A stretch of DNA of 43,929 nucleotides, taken from Nemertoderma westbladi. Lineage: Eukaryota; Xenacoelomorpha; Nemertodermatida; Nemertodermatidae. The notes below the pieces were generated by a model. It did no database searches, had not been told where the DNA came from, and worked only from the letters and a program-made list of their open reading frames with translations. Below are positions 19,249-28,204 of this stretch, piece after piece. Made by a program: the position numbers and the translations under genes. The stretch spans positions 1 to 43,929 of the forward strand of contig JAUCBJ010004820.1 in NCBI GenBank assembly GCA_032718475.1, given 5' to 3'. Position 1 is the stretch's first letter; every line of letters begins with the position of its first letter.

Positions 19249-19386
19249 ATTATATTGTGTATAATATAGCACTTAATCTCACGCCGGTCCCGAGTGTTAA
19301 TATCTACACGAACGAGCGGAGCGAGTTAGTGAAATATTGAAACTCGGGACCGAAGTGAGATAAAGGTACATTATACACAATATCAT
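19249..19386. repeat. Imperfect palindrome, second copy
   Basis: Counterpart of 3347-3478. In this copy the inner right arm reads GAAACTCGGGACCG and pairs better with GGTCCCGAGTG than copy A does (GAAACGAGGGACCG). Confidence 0.6.
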
Positions 19387-19873
19387 AATACAAACAATCA
19401 CAATACACAATATGTTGTTTTACTGTTAAATTTCTGGATTACTAAACAAGGTGTATAATAGATAATAGAAGCCATTTCTTATATTTGTATGTTTTGTTCA
19501 CGATTCACGAACATTTTCGCTATTATATACCAAATTTCTAGAACTATGTTCTAGATCTCTTAAAAATGTTACAGTAAAAATTTCTGGAAAATTTTTATAT
19601 ACCAGCAAACATGTTCTAGATCAACAATTTAGAAATAACAAAAACTAGCTAATATATTAATTTGAATTTTTTAAAAAAATTTAATATAATTATAAAAATA
19701 ATAGCTAACATGTTGACGTTGACGAACATACTAGCTAGTATAAAAAATACCTTATATTAGGTCATTTTCTATATTAGGTGGCTGCAACAAGAAATAGTTA
19801 ATAATACACTATGTTATTAATAGTAATCAAATCAACTATGACTATAATTATAACAACTAACAACTATATTATA

Positions 19874-20175
19874 ACTATGACTTGGAGAAACTCAGAACTG
19901 ACAATGCTGTAAAGGATGCTTACACAGTAGAAGTTCAAAACCGCTTTGAAGCACTTCAGTCAATGGATGAAGACCAGTCTACCGATTCAATATACCAGAA
20001 TATAATAACAGCCCACAAGGAATCAGCTAAGAGGCATATCCCCCGGACACCCAAACGAAAACAGTATGTGCCATGGCAAATAACCGAAAACATTAACAAG
20101 GTTGAGAAAGCTAAGGACGATCTTAAATTGGCCTACAACATCAGCCAGGAAAAGCACATACAGGATAAAATTGAA
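19874..20175 (+). mobile_element. LINE family 1 fragment with internal deletion
   Basis: Matches the linker between endonuclease and reverse transcriptase of family 1 (GAGAAACTCAGAACTGAC, AAACGAAAACAGTATGTGCC, AACATTAACAAGGTTGAGAA). About 65 bp present in copy 2 are missing after CCATGGCAAAT. The deletion leaves an open frame, but only a fragment of the element. Confidence 0.82.
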
Positions 20176-20177
20176 GC

Positions 20178-20496
20178 AATTACCTCAGCAGTTAGAGCCC
20201 AGCAAGGACTCCCATAGAGGAGTACTGGAACTACTGCTGCTCTAAACAATCGGACCTTAAGTTTCCGATTAATTCTCGGTGACTTCCAAATCCTGGAAAG
20301 CCTATTCAAGGCTGCCCATGCCTTTCCCTTACGTATTCAAAGGTCCTCACCTGACCTCCGGATCCATGATCCCAGGTAACAGAAGTCATCCACATGCTCA
20401 AGCATACCATCTTTTGAGCTTATGCTCATCCGATCAGAGACTTGCTGAGGACTTTCAAAGTTAACTGTCAAAATTTTGGTCTTTCTGGAGTTAATA
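20178..20496 (-). mobile_element. LINE family 2 fragment (3' coding part), left half
   Basis: Antisense to about 38790-39110 of the full copy, with landmarks CTCAGCAGTTAGA, CATAGAGGAGTACTGG and GATCCATGATCCCAGGTAAC. It stops at GGAGTTAATA where another LINE begins, and resumes at 21275. Confidence 0.87.
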
Positions 20497-21262
20497 GTTA
20501 GTTAGTTAGTTATTTTATTGACTAATCCCGGGTGATTGCACAGCATACAGTAATAATATGAACAATTTACAACATACAGACAATAAGACAGAATAATACA
20601 GGCAAAATAGATTAGTCCAATCGATACAATTGACGGTACAAATAACGGAAATAAATAAACGGGAACCAAGAACATAATACAAAGAACAAAATATTAATAT
20701 ACTAGTAATATACTATTAATCGGTGAGCACAATTCAGACAATAAATAAATAATAAAATATGATTGACATACTCAGGCGTCATACATAATTCAAACAAATT
20801 ACAATAAATAATTGACATACTACATACAACGGACTATTCAGACAATCAACGTGCGAGGGATGGATATATTGTAGGATTAGGGTTCTAAATCATCATTGAA
20901 TTTTACTCCGAAGCTATTAAGCAATCGTGAACAAAAGACAAAAGGGATTGAACATCATCCGATTTAAATAAATCAGTAATTGACGAAAACGGTAGGTCCG
21001 TCCGTATATATCTGTTATTTGCGCGTATACTGTCTGTTAGCGCGCAGTGCAGAAGGGCGTGCTCCTCAGTTTGTACAGCATTGCTGCCACAACGGCATAT
21101 GCGTCGCTCTTGTGGAATACGTGACCACCTCCCGGTCTCTATTCGCTGTTTGTGGGCCGATAAACGGCACCGTGTCCACGAGAGACGGTGGACTTCGTTA
21201 TTACTTACTTTTTCGTTTTATATTTTCGTATTTACTTTTAGTTCTGGATTTATAAATAAAAA
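20497..21262 (-). mobile_element. 3' end of a third non-LTR retrotransposon with a (TAAC)n tail
   Basis: Minus-strand element: the tail is (TAAC)n (seen as GTTAGTTAGTTAGTTA at 20497-20513) after AATAAAA, preceded by a 3' UTR of about 390 bp and the end of a reading frame. It lies inside a LINE family 2 fragment: the flanking family 2 sequence reads continuously once it is removed (GGAGTTAATA at left, ATAAAAATACCAACACTAG at right, against GGAGTTAATAAAAAGACC in the intact copy). It is strongly 5' truncated. Confidence 0.8.
20903..21205 (-). pseudogene. C-terminal fragment of a LINE polyprotein with Cys/His motif
   Basis: The frame reads NNEVHRLSWTRCRLSAHKQR, then RIETGRWSRIPQERRICRCG and EEHALLHCALT, ending DCLIASE-stop. 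The series LxxxRxRLSAH...RIETGRW...R.C..C....EEH.LLHC is the C-terminal zinc-knuckle-like region often found after the reverse transcriptase in CR1/L2/Jockey- or L1-like elements. Only about 100 codons remain, with no catalytic part. Confidence 0.72.
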
Positions 21263-21274
21263 TAAATCAAATAA

Positions 21275-21745
21275 AAATACCAACACTAGAAGCAGCATGT
21301 TCTAATGAGCTGACGAGCCGTTGGGCTCCCTCTAGTGATTCTGAGAGTACTCTCATGGTCATCAGCAAAGTCTAGATCAGTTAGGTACTTGGCAGGATTT
21401 CCTCGACTTCTGGAGCCATTAGGTGGAGTTATCATCACCCCATCATCATTATGATGATCTAAGGACATGCATAGAACATAGTCAACCAGCAACCACAATT
21501 ATGAACAAGAATGGTGCAAGTGTGTTCCCTGGAGGATGCCCCATAACACTTCACTTCACTTCACGTGTCAGGTGGAGTTATCATCACCCCATCATCATTA
21601 TGATGATCTAAGGACATGCATAGAACATAGTCAACCAGCAACCACAATTATGAACAAGAATGGTGCAAGTGTGTTCCCTGGAGGATGCCCCATAACACTT
21701 CACTTCACTTCACGTGTCACTGTCAAAAGTTGACACAAATTAATT
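21275..21745 (-). mobile_element. LINE family 2 fragment (right half) with tandem duplication
   Basis: Antisense to about 38505-38785 of the full copy, including the region of the FADD active site (TCATCAGCAAAGTCTAGATC) and the GDTLAP block. It contains a 149-bp tandem duplication. It joins to the fragment at 20178-20496 if the intervening LINE is removed. Confidence 0.85.
21422..21719. repeat. 149-bp perfect tandem duplication
   Basis: 21422-21570 (starting GGTGGAGTTATCATCACCCC, ending TTCACGTGTCA) is repeated without any difference I can see at 21571-21719. It arose after the LINE fragment decayed, since both copies share its mutations, and must be very recent or homogenised. Confidence 0.92.
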
Positions 21746-21783
21746 ACCACAGTATTAATAGTAACCAAGACAGCGTGAGCGAT

Positions 21784-21996
21784 AAATAAATAGGTGGATT
21801 ACTATGGCTCGTCCATAGACGAGCGTAAGTATTCCAGAAAATTAACAACAAAATATATTCTTATTATTTCTGATAAGAATGCTCTTCGATGCTATAACAA
21901 ACAACACTGCTAAATTTTTATTTTGAAGAAAAGTCCTAATATTATAGCATTTTTTGCTTATCAAACACATTCAATTTTTCTATAAATGGTTTAAGT
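21784..21996. repeat. Duplicated non-coding block, uninterrupted copy
   Basis: Partner of 4953-5504. It reads straight through TTTTTTGCTTA|TCAAACAC, where the other copy has a 342-bp Helitron-like insertion. Confidence 0.88.
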
Positions 21997-23475
21997 GGTT
22001 GCAATATCTAAAATATTGACTCTATTAGTGTACACTAGGTAGGTAGTATTGTAATTAATTTTTTCGCTGAAAAGCGTTGTGGGGCGAGCTACGAACGTAA
22101 GAGAGCTTAGCATACAGAGACCTCTATCTTTCAAAATCAATAATATATTGAATTGGGAGGCAAATCTCTTGTGTAGCATTAAATGCTAATGTGTGCTACC
22201 TAATGGACCTCTCGAATTAAATGAAGGGTTTGATAAAACACAACCTATTTAAAGTACATTTCGTGAAAGCAATTATATTTAATTAGTATTTATTCATTCT
22301 TTGTATTTAATATTAATTAACCCTAATCATTATTCTCAACATATTTATATCTGTATATCAGACAGTACCCTAAACAACGACCACCATATATATTTCCCTG
22401 CAGCTACTATGCAAGTTCCGAGCCCGTTAACATTATTTAGGCCATCGTTTAGAATTTGGCAAACTTTGTAATTTAGTTGACTTCAAGATTGGATTGACAG
22501 AAACGCCTGTTGTGCATCGAATCTAATACGTTGATTATTCAGGGTGATACTCGGTACAGTAAGCATATGCTGCTTCATTAGTACTATGGGAGTCATATCG
22601 CTTGGGATAGAACTGCCTCTGACAGCCGAGGACTTTCAGGGTTTGTTAAGGTGCTGTCTATCCCACGTTTAAGGGCACCTGTTTGTGATAAAAATTGAAA
22701 AAAGTCAAAAAGTTATTTAATGATTCTGGATAACAATTTAACTGAAAATGACATTAGCGAGATCCCTTTTTGTTCTCGAGTTATAGCTGTCTGTCTGCCT
22801 GTCAGTCGGTCTGTCTGACAAAATTCAAGAAGCGCACACATTGTACAATTTTCACTGTAGGGTTCTCATGTTTAGTGATCACATTTCTAATATTAGTTTT
22901 ATTGTTTCATGGATTATATAATGTCTGTCTTTCAGCCTGCTAGCATGTCTATCTGTCTCTCAGCCGGTCGGTCTGTTGGGCTGTCTGCCCTTTAGTCAAT
23001 AATTATGAATGAAATATACAACTGAAAATTTTGTTATTGGGGTTTTCTTAGTCTATGATTCCATTTCTGATCTCTGTTTTAACGGATTCTAGATGGTCTA
23101 TCTGGCTGTCAGCTTGTCTGTTATATTTTGACGGACAGATTGACATGTATACAGTCCAACACAAAGCCATAATTTTGAATATTGACATCAGAAATGGAAT
23201 CGCAGACCAGGAAAACCAATTTAATTAAATGTTAGCGAGGTCGTGTTTTTTCATAAATTTTGACCGACAGACACGCAGATTGTCTGAAAAACAGACAGAC
23301 TGACAATCTAGAATTTATCAATAGGATAACACTGTCATCGAAAGGCAATCACCGACCCGGAAAACTCCCAGATCGAAAATTTTAGTTAAGAAGCATTCTT
23401 CTTCCTTATTTTTAAATGTAATTTAAAATTACCGGTTAGTCCGTTTAGGTTTAATTAGCACAACTACTCTCTAGA
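21997..23475. other. Non-coding interval with CTGT-rich inverted repeats
   Basis: No supported gene. From about 22780 to 23310 it holds blocks of CTGTCTGTCTG-type sequence alternating with GGTTTTC-TAGTCTATGATTCC-like segments. 23038-23070 and 23184-23219 form an imperfect inverted repeat around TGATTCCATTTCTGAT. It is probably a decayed repeat family. Confidence 0.5.
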
Positions 23476-24366
23476 TTAAATTGTACCACTTATCCCACTA
23501 ATTTCAGCAGACTTTGCGTAAAGAACACCAAACACATGATACTCTAAGTTAATAACGAGCTGATCTTCGCAGACACTGCGATCTCGCATGGCTTGGTAGA
23601 TGGTCGATTCCATTCGGTCCAAAAGATCCGGAATGTCTCCGGATTTTATGAAAGCAGCCCAAGCAGTAGTTGCTTGGAACATAATGCGAAGATCGGAAAT
23701 GTTGAAAGGGCGAGTGTAAACTTGGTCGAATTTCGTAGATTCTTCATACAGACTCGGTAGGTTTCTATACCGTTCTAATAAATGTTTATTTTTATTAGTA
23801 ATTACAGATGTACCGCTTCTCTCAGAGTGTATGTGATGCATAGATTTCATTGTTTCTTTAACTTCCTCATTAATTATTTCAGAAAGTTCTGGCATTTTTT
23901 CGACAACAACTCTTGTGTCGGATAGCAATGGCATTCCCACAACTGCCAACACACCGCCATGTCTCAACAAGCGATCAGCTTCCTTGTAGAATTCATCAAC
24001 ATTGAACCAGTGGACTGATGTACCACAGAATATTACATCAATGCTTTCATCCTGTAGAGGAATAGTTTCCGCGGGGGATTCAAAATAGGATACATTGTCA
24101 GTAGAATTTACTTTCTTAGCGTGAGCGATTTGTTCCGAACTGATGTCGCACCCAAGTACCTCTTCGAAATGCGGTGCCAATCGTTTAGTGAAGTTCCCGT
24201 TTCCACAGCCGACGTCCAAAGCAACATGCCATGGTGCCTCCTTGCGCTCCGATACATACTTCAGTATATTACGCAGTACTTCCTCGGGGTAATCCGAGCG
24301 AATATTGTTGTAGGCAGCAACCAGTTTCCCGTCCGCATAAATGCTCTTGACTTCATCTTTCGACAT
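23476..24366 (-). CDS. Class I SAM-dependent methyltransferase (methyltransferase type 11 like)
   Basis: An intact single-exon frame of 296 residues, ATG at 24364-24366, TAA at 23476-23478. It is a Rossmann-fold methyltransferase using S-adenosylmethionine: motif I LDVGCGNGNFTKRL near residues 50-63, the motif II region VLGCDISSEQIAHAKK near 70-85 with the acidic residue that contacts the SAM ribose, and a post-motif segment DVIFCGTSVHWFN near 110-122. The length and the VHWF element fit the small cytosolic methyltransferases related to yeast trans-aconitate methyltransferase and the Dictyostelium-type putative methyltransferases in many invertebrates. The substrate is unknown. No signal peptide or membrane segment is seen. 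Lack of introns is normal for some members but could indicate retroposition; the frame is undamaged. It is the clearest host-type gene in the window. Confidence 0.9.
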   Translation of the reverse strand: MSKDEVKSIYADGKLVAAYNNIRSDYPEEVLRNILKYVSERKEAPWHVALDVGCGNGNFTKRLAPHFEEVLGCDISSEQIAHAKKVNSTDNVSYFESPAETIPLQDESIDVIFCGTSVHWFNVDEFYKEADRLLRHGGVLAVVGMPLLSDTRVVVEKMPELSEIINEEVKETMKSMHHIHSERSGTSVITNKNKHLLERYRNLPSLYEESTKFDQVYTRPFNISDLRIMFQATTAWAAFIKSGDIPDLLDRMESTIYQAMRDRSVCEDQLVINLEYHVFGVLYAKSAEISGISGTI

Positions 24367-24447
24367 ATTTGTTAGAATTTTGTACCAATATTAATATATT
24401 TCTCAACCTACGTACTCTCTGTCCACAGAAGACTGAATAGGAGAGGT

Positions 24448-24462
24448 GAGGGGGGGGGGGGG
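24448..24462. repeat. Poly-G run
   Basis: A G tract about 85 bp upstream of the methyltransferase start, on the opposite strand. Confidence 0.85.
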
Positions 24463-24534
24463 TGGTGGGGGTGGGTATAGTCATAAGTATATAATTGCGT
24501 GCGATTATAATAATTAGATAACAAGAGGCTTTAG

Positions 24535-24568
24535 ATCAAAAAGTACCACCCGGGTGTTACTTTTTGAT
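24535..24568. repeat. Near-perfect 34-bp palindrome upstream of the methyltransferase
   Basis: ATCAAAAAGTACCACCC and GGGTGTTACTTTTTGAT pair with one mismatch and no loop; CACCCGGGTG is the centre. A further AACAAGA / TCTTGTT pair flanks it. It lies about 170 bp upstream of the start codon, so it could be a dimeric-factor binding site or a MITE remnant. Confidence 0.7.
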
Positions 24569-24599
24569 AACTTCTTGTTGCCATGGTAAACACTAGATA

Positions 24600-25330
24600 G
24601 TCATACTAAGTAAGTTCCAAAATATTTCCAAAAAAAAGTTTCAAAAAAGTAAAGTTCTGAGTCGGGAAAACACTATGTTGCATGTTGCAATCAATAAGAA
24701 TACCGAGGTTGGGCCTTTTAATAGGACGATGTACGAACGCTAGATGTATATAATACAAATAACTATTTACAGTAGTAGAGCTTGTTCGGTAACTAAATAG
24801 TCCTGAATCCATCACACAATTGAGAGTTCTCATAATGCTGTCGAACTCGAAAATGGAAACAGGAGTTAGCTACAGAGTAATAGGATAATACGATATGATG
24901 CTAGGATTACACCCAATACGTTTTGAATTTCCCGCCAGAACTTCAAGCTGTTGCTTTATAAACTTATTTCCATTACACTGGACAATATAATTAATAAAAT
25001 TAATTATTATTTGTACAGTTATCGTACTTATAGGTTACGTCTGACAATATAATCTGCAGTAGTATTTCCCGAACAAGTCATCCACAGATAAACTATTAAC
25101 TTCCACTTTACTGTACTGAATTTATTTCCAAATTCAAAACAGGCAGTCATCCGCCATTGAGAGTAATTGACCATGCACTAATCAAAATAATATACTAAAT
25201 AGTTGAAAGACCCCGCAGAGACAATTATTATTAATTGGCCTAATTATCTTATGACTACGGAGGCTGATCTTTGCCAATTAATTTATTTTTTTTTATTTTT
25301 TTTTTCAGAAGTTCTCCATGACGTCATAAT
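24600..25330. other. Intergenic interval, no supported gene
   Basis: AT-rich. At 25286-25310 a long T tract ends in CAG, resembling a 3' splice site on the plus strand, just upstream of the palindrome array and HECT frame. No exon could be confirmed after it. Confidence 0.4.
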
Positions 25331-25460
25331 TTATGGTCGACCATAAATTAATTTTTGGTCGACCATAAATTAATTTTTGGTCGACCATAAATTAATTTTT
25401 GGTCGACCATAAATTAATTTTTGGTCGACCATAAATTATTTTTTGGTCGACCATAAATTA
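25331..25460. repeat. Six 22-bp tandem repeats, each centred on a palindrome
   Basis: GGTCGACC recurs at 25335, 25357, 25379, 25401, 25423 and 25445, exactly 22 bp apart. The first unit is a perfect 20-bp palindrome ATTTATGGTCGACCATAAAT; the others keep the core TTGGTCGACCATAAATTAAT. The array lies 40-160 bp upstream of the HECT frame. Tandem palindromic sites like this are typical of subterminal transposase-binding repeats or of operator-like promoter elements. Confidence 0.9.
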
Positions 25461-25494
25461 ATACAATAAAAAAATTAAATTAATAATTTAATAA

Positions 25495-26688
25495 TTAATA
25501 CAAAACTGCCCTATAAATGAGTTCCAGGTAAATACTGCATTGACCGACATAACTTGGAAGGTATCAGATGACGATTTACAATACATTCTCAACAATGTGG
25601 CTATTCGTTATGATTACAATAAAGAGGATATTGTATACCGGTACATATATTGTACGATTAGAAGACAAAAGTTGCTAGATGACTTGCTAGTGCATCTACA
25701 AACATTTGATCCAAACCAACAATTCAAAGTAATATTTGTTAATGAGCCTGGAGCTGATGAAGCTGGATTGAGGAGGGATTTATTAGGTTCAACATTAAAA
25801 GCCCGTCAAAATAGCTCTATGTTTGATACTATAGATGGCTTCTTAGTTCCTTCAATTGCAAACATGGTAAATATTTACAATGGAAGAATGTCTTCTCTTG
25901 CTAAATTATTCGCCATGATCCTCCTTCATGGTGAAGGCTTTGTGGGAATTGTCCACCCTGTAGTTGTATGGTTTATTGCATATGGTGAACGGGTTCCCAT
26001 GTCGGTACTAGCCCATCAATTCAATATCAGCATTTCTCTCAACTGGAACAATTAGCGAGATAGTTGAAGAGCAGAGTTTGGACCTCAGTCTCATCCCCCC
26101 GTGGAAACGTCGTTGCCTGAAATTAAGAATAAATTCATGGGTAATTTTATTAATGCCCAACTCGTGGATTCACGGAAGGCGGCAGTTGATATATGTACTT
26201 CAATCCGAGCTCATTCGGTATCTCCCTAGAGTCAGGAAAGACATATTGTTCAAATTTCTGTGCATAACGCCTAAATTACGGTTAGCAGATATGGTTGACA
26301 AAGTCATTGTTATGAATTGAATAGGTCTCCTGAAGGGTCAAACACTCGTGACAAGGAAGATGACATACTTTTTTTGGAAATTTTGTCGATCGCTTGGAAA
26401 ATTCATCATTTTTAAGCGTTACTAGTTGTGATGCTGACGAAATGTTAACATTAAATATAGACGATTTCAAGATGTGGATGTTTGGTACCTATGCCGCCCC
26501 ATAGTGATACATCCATTAACTTCTATATTTAAATCTACCTGCGAAGATAATAACTGCAGTTGTCGTATTAAATTCAGTACATGTGCCTTCCAGGTGACAA
26601 TTCCTTATCATATTTATTGCCAAGAGGATATGGATAAGATTTTGATTAGAAGTGTTGTGGAATCTGGACTCGCATTCAATATAATATA
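25495..26688 (+). pseudogene. HECT-type E3 ubiquitin ligase domain, frameshifted
   Basis: The first open stretch (25495-26055) reads RRQKLLDDLLVHLQTFDP, KVIFVNEPGADEAGLRRDLL and GRMSSLAKLFAMILLHGEGF, matching the N-lobe start of HECT domains (FxGExxxDxGGxRREF) in the G2E3-like group. After 26055 homology jumps frames: PEIKNKFMGNFINAQLVDS near 26115-26170. The last frame (26474-26689) ends FSTCAFQVTIPYHIYCQEDM and an SGLAFNII terminus, equal to the HECT C-lobe end with the catalytic cysteine in STC (standard HTCFN or STCFN). A functional copy would transfer ubiquitin to substrates; this one has at least two frameshifts and no clear ATG. Its neighbour, tail to tail, is an integrase-core gene. 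Confidence 0.75.
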
Positions 26689-27129
26689 GTTTTCTAACTA
26701 ACTGCCCCATTTACTATTGTATGACCACATTATAGTATGATACATATTGAATTATTGCTTTTCGCGAAACATTATACCTTACCAATTACATTATATTCTG
26801 AGATTTATGTTTATTAAACATTAAAGTGTCAAAATAGTTATTTCTGTCTATTAAACATGAAATAATTAATTGTTACTAAAATTATTGTTAAATTGTTACT
26901 TTTTGAAAAAACAAGTCTTTTTCTCCATATGGAAAATGACAACCATATTAATCAATGTCCCATATGTTGCATCTGATATTTTTGGAGGAATTTCTTAAAT
27001 ATACTGTATGTTTCACGTTGTTCACGCTCAAAGGCAAAACTGACAACTAATGTGTTAGATGTGTAATGCGTTCCAATTACTTCTGGCTCTGCTGAAGTAA
27101 GTTTCTCAGAGCTAATGTGAAAAACAAAA

Positions 27130-27840
27130 CTACCAACCAAAACCATTGGCAATGATAAATTGGAACCGTTCGAGACATTCATGCCAGTTTAATGGTGATC
27201 GCCATTGATATAACTGTTCAAGATACATACAATACTCAATGTTCTCGCTGATATAGTTTGGGAACTGAATCTCGTTCATTACGGCCGTTCGCATATCCTG
27301 GGAGATTGTTATTCCCAAATCAGTTTGACCACCTCTTGGAGTAGGATTTAAATAATTAAAGTTCGGTTGTCCGGCAATTGTGTCATGTCTTGATTTTCTA
27401 ATATGATGATTGTTCCACATGTTTACAACTTCGTTTAGTTCAGATTGTATCAGTCCAGAAAAACAATACCATATGACGTCACTATGGATGGGGTTAGATG
27501 GATCAAACTCTTCTCTGTAAACAAGATCTTTAAATAAATTTATCCAGAAGTTACTCCATGTCTTGCGGAGTATAGCCCACCATGACTCGATACGTTGGTT
27601 TTTAGGAGAATAAATGTACCGATGCCCGTCGCAGTCTCCGAGAAAGAAGGCTTGGGCTGCAGCTGCAAGGCCATTCTCTGTTCCCCTGTCTGTTTCTAAA
27701 CGTTCAGGACACCCGAATTCCTCAATTGACTTAAGAAATAAATAACAAATAATATTTGGGTTGTTATTACTCCGAAGCACGTTTAGCCAGATAATTTTCC
27801 GAGACCATCCATCTATGTACAGTCTGATGGTAATATCATA
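27130..27840 (-). CDS. Integrase-core (DDE) domain protein of the metazoan PTHR46177-like family
   Basis: A minus-strand frame open from 27840 to the stop at 27130-27132 (236 codons). It has the retroviral-type integrase triad: Asp in YIDGWSR (residue 10 of the open frame), Asp in LETDRGTENG (about 51) and Glu in NQRIESWW (about 85), a spacing of about 34. The text NNNPNIICYLFLKSIEEFG, SPKNQRIESWWAILRKTW, HHIRKSRHDT is characteristic of integrase-core proteins expanded in fish, cnidarians and other animals; I give the family name from memory of that pattern. There is no ATG before the first Asp, so the N-terminus is missing or in another exon. A possible C-terminal continuation in another frame runs to about 26952. 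It is likely a transposase or a domesticated derivative; the triad is intact. Confidence 0.78.
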   Translation of the reverse strand, partial: YDITIRLYIDGWSRKIIWLNVLRSNNNPNIICYLFLKSIEEFGCPERLETDRGTENGLAAAAQAFFLGDCDGHRYIYSPKNQRIESWWAILRKTWSNFWINLFKDLVYREEFDPSNPIHSDVIWYCFSGLIQSELNEVVNMWNNHHIRKSRHDTIAGQPNFNYLNPTPRGGQTDLGITISQDMRTAVMNEIQFPNYISENIEYCMYLEQLYQWRSPLNWHECLERFQFIIANGFGW

Positions 27841-27955
27841 TCAGTGAACCCTGTGTTTCTGGAATTATTATAATTTTATTTCGTAAATTTTATTTCATTT
27901 GTTGGAAGAGCATCAAAGTAGAAGGGTTTATGTAGTTAAGCTGTTCCCAAGGCTT

Positions 27956-27973
27956 CCTAAACTATAGTTTAGG
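27956..27973. repeat. Perfect 18-bp palindrome beyond the integrase gene
   Basis: CCTAAACTATAGTTTAGG reads the same on both strands; outer AAGGC and GCCTT extend it imperfectly to about 32 bp (27949-27980). It lies about 115 bp upstream of the integrase open frame, mirroring the palindromic array on the HECT side. Confidence 0.85.
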
Positions 27974-28196
27974 AGGCCTTGGCTGCTCTATTTAAATAAA
28001 TAAATATTCCAGAACATTAAATTATTTAACATGGAGTTAGGCAGCATCAGGAATTGAAGAGTAAAATAATTAATTTTTAATTATAAAATTTTAATTAATA
28101 ATTACAATTATTTAATTAAATTAAAATGATTAAGGGAAAAGAGCATGTTACAGTGGCGGTTTTTCTAACCAAAACAATAAACCATACATTATTTCA

Positions 28197-28204
28197 CTTG
28201 AGCT
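28197..28204. repeat. 8-bp target-site duplication, left (CTTGAGCT)
   Basis: Matches CATGAGCT at 30557-30564 in seven of eight bases. 8 bp is the size produced by hAT transposases. Confidence 0.65.

Larger units (their letters stand above)
18223..19872. repeat. Segmental duplication, copy B (partner 1-3960)
   Basis: Second copy of the duplicated block, without the LINE. It includes the 5' end of the cold-shock-like gene, its upstream DNA and the 19249-19386 palindrome. No additional gene is seen between 18434 and 19872. Confidence 0.9.

Noticed and set aside
27130-27182. Reading the frame at 26952-27182 as a separate small gene
   Set aside because: It overlaps the end of the integrase frame and is better explained as a frameshifted C-terminal continuation or chance.
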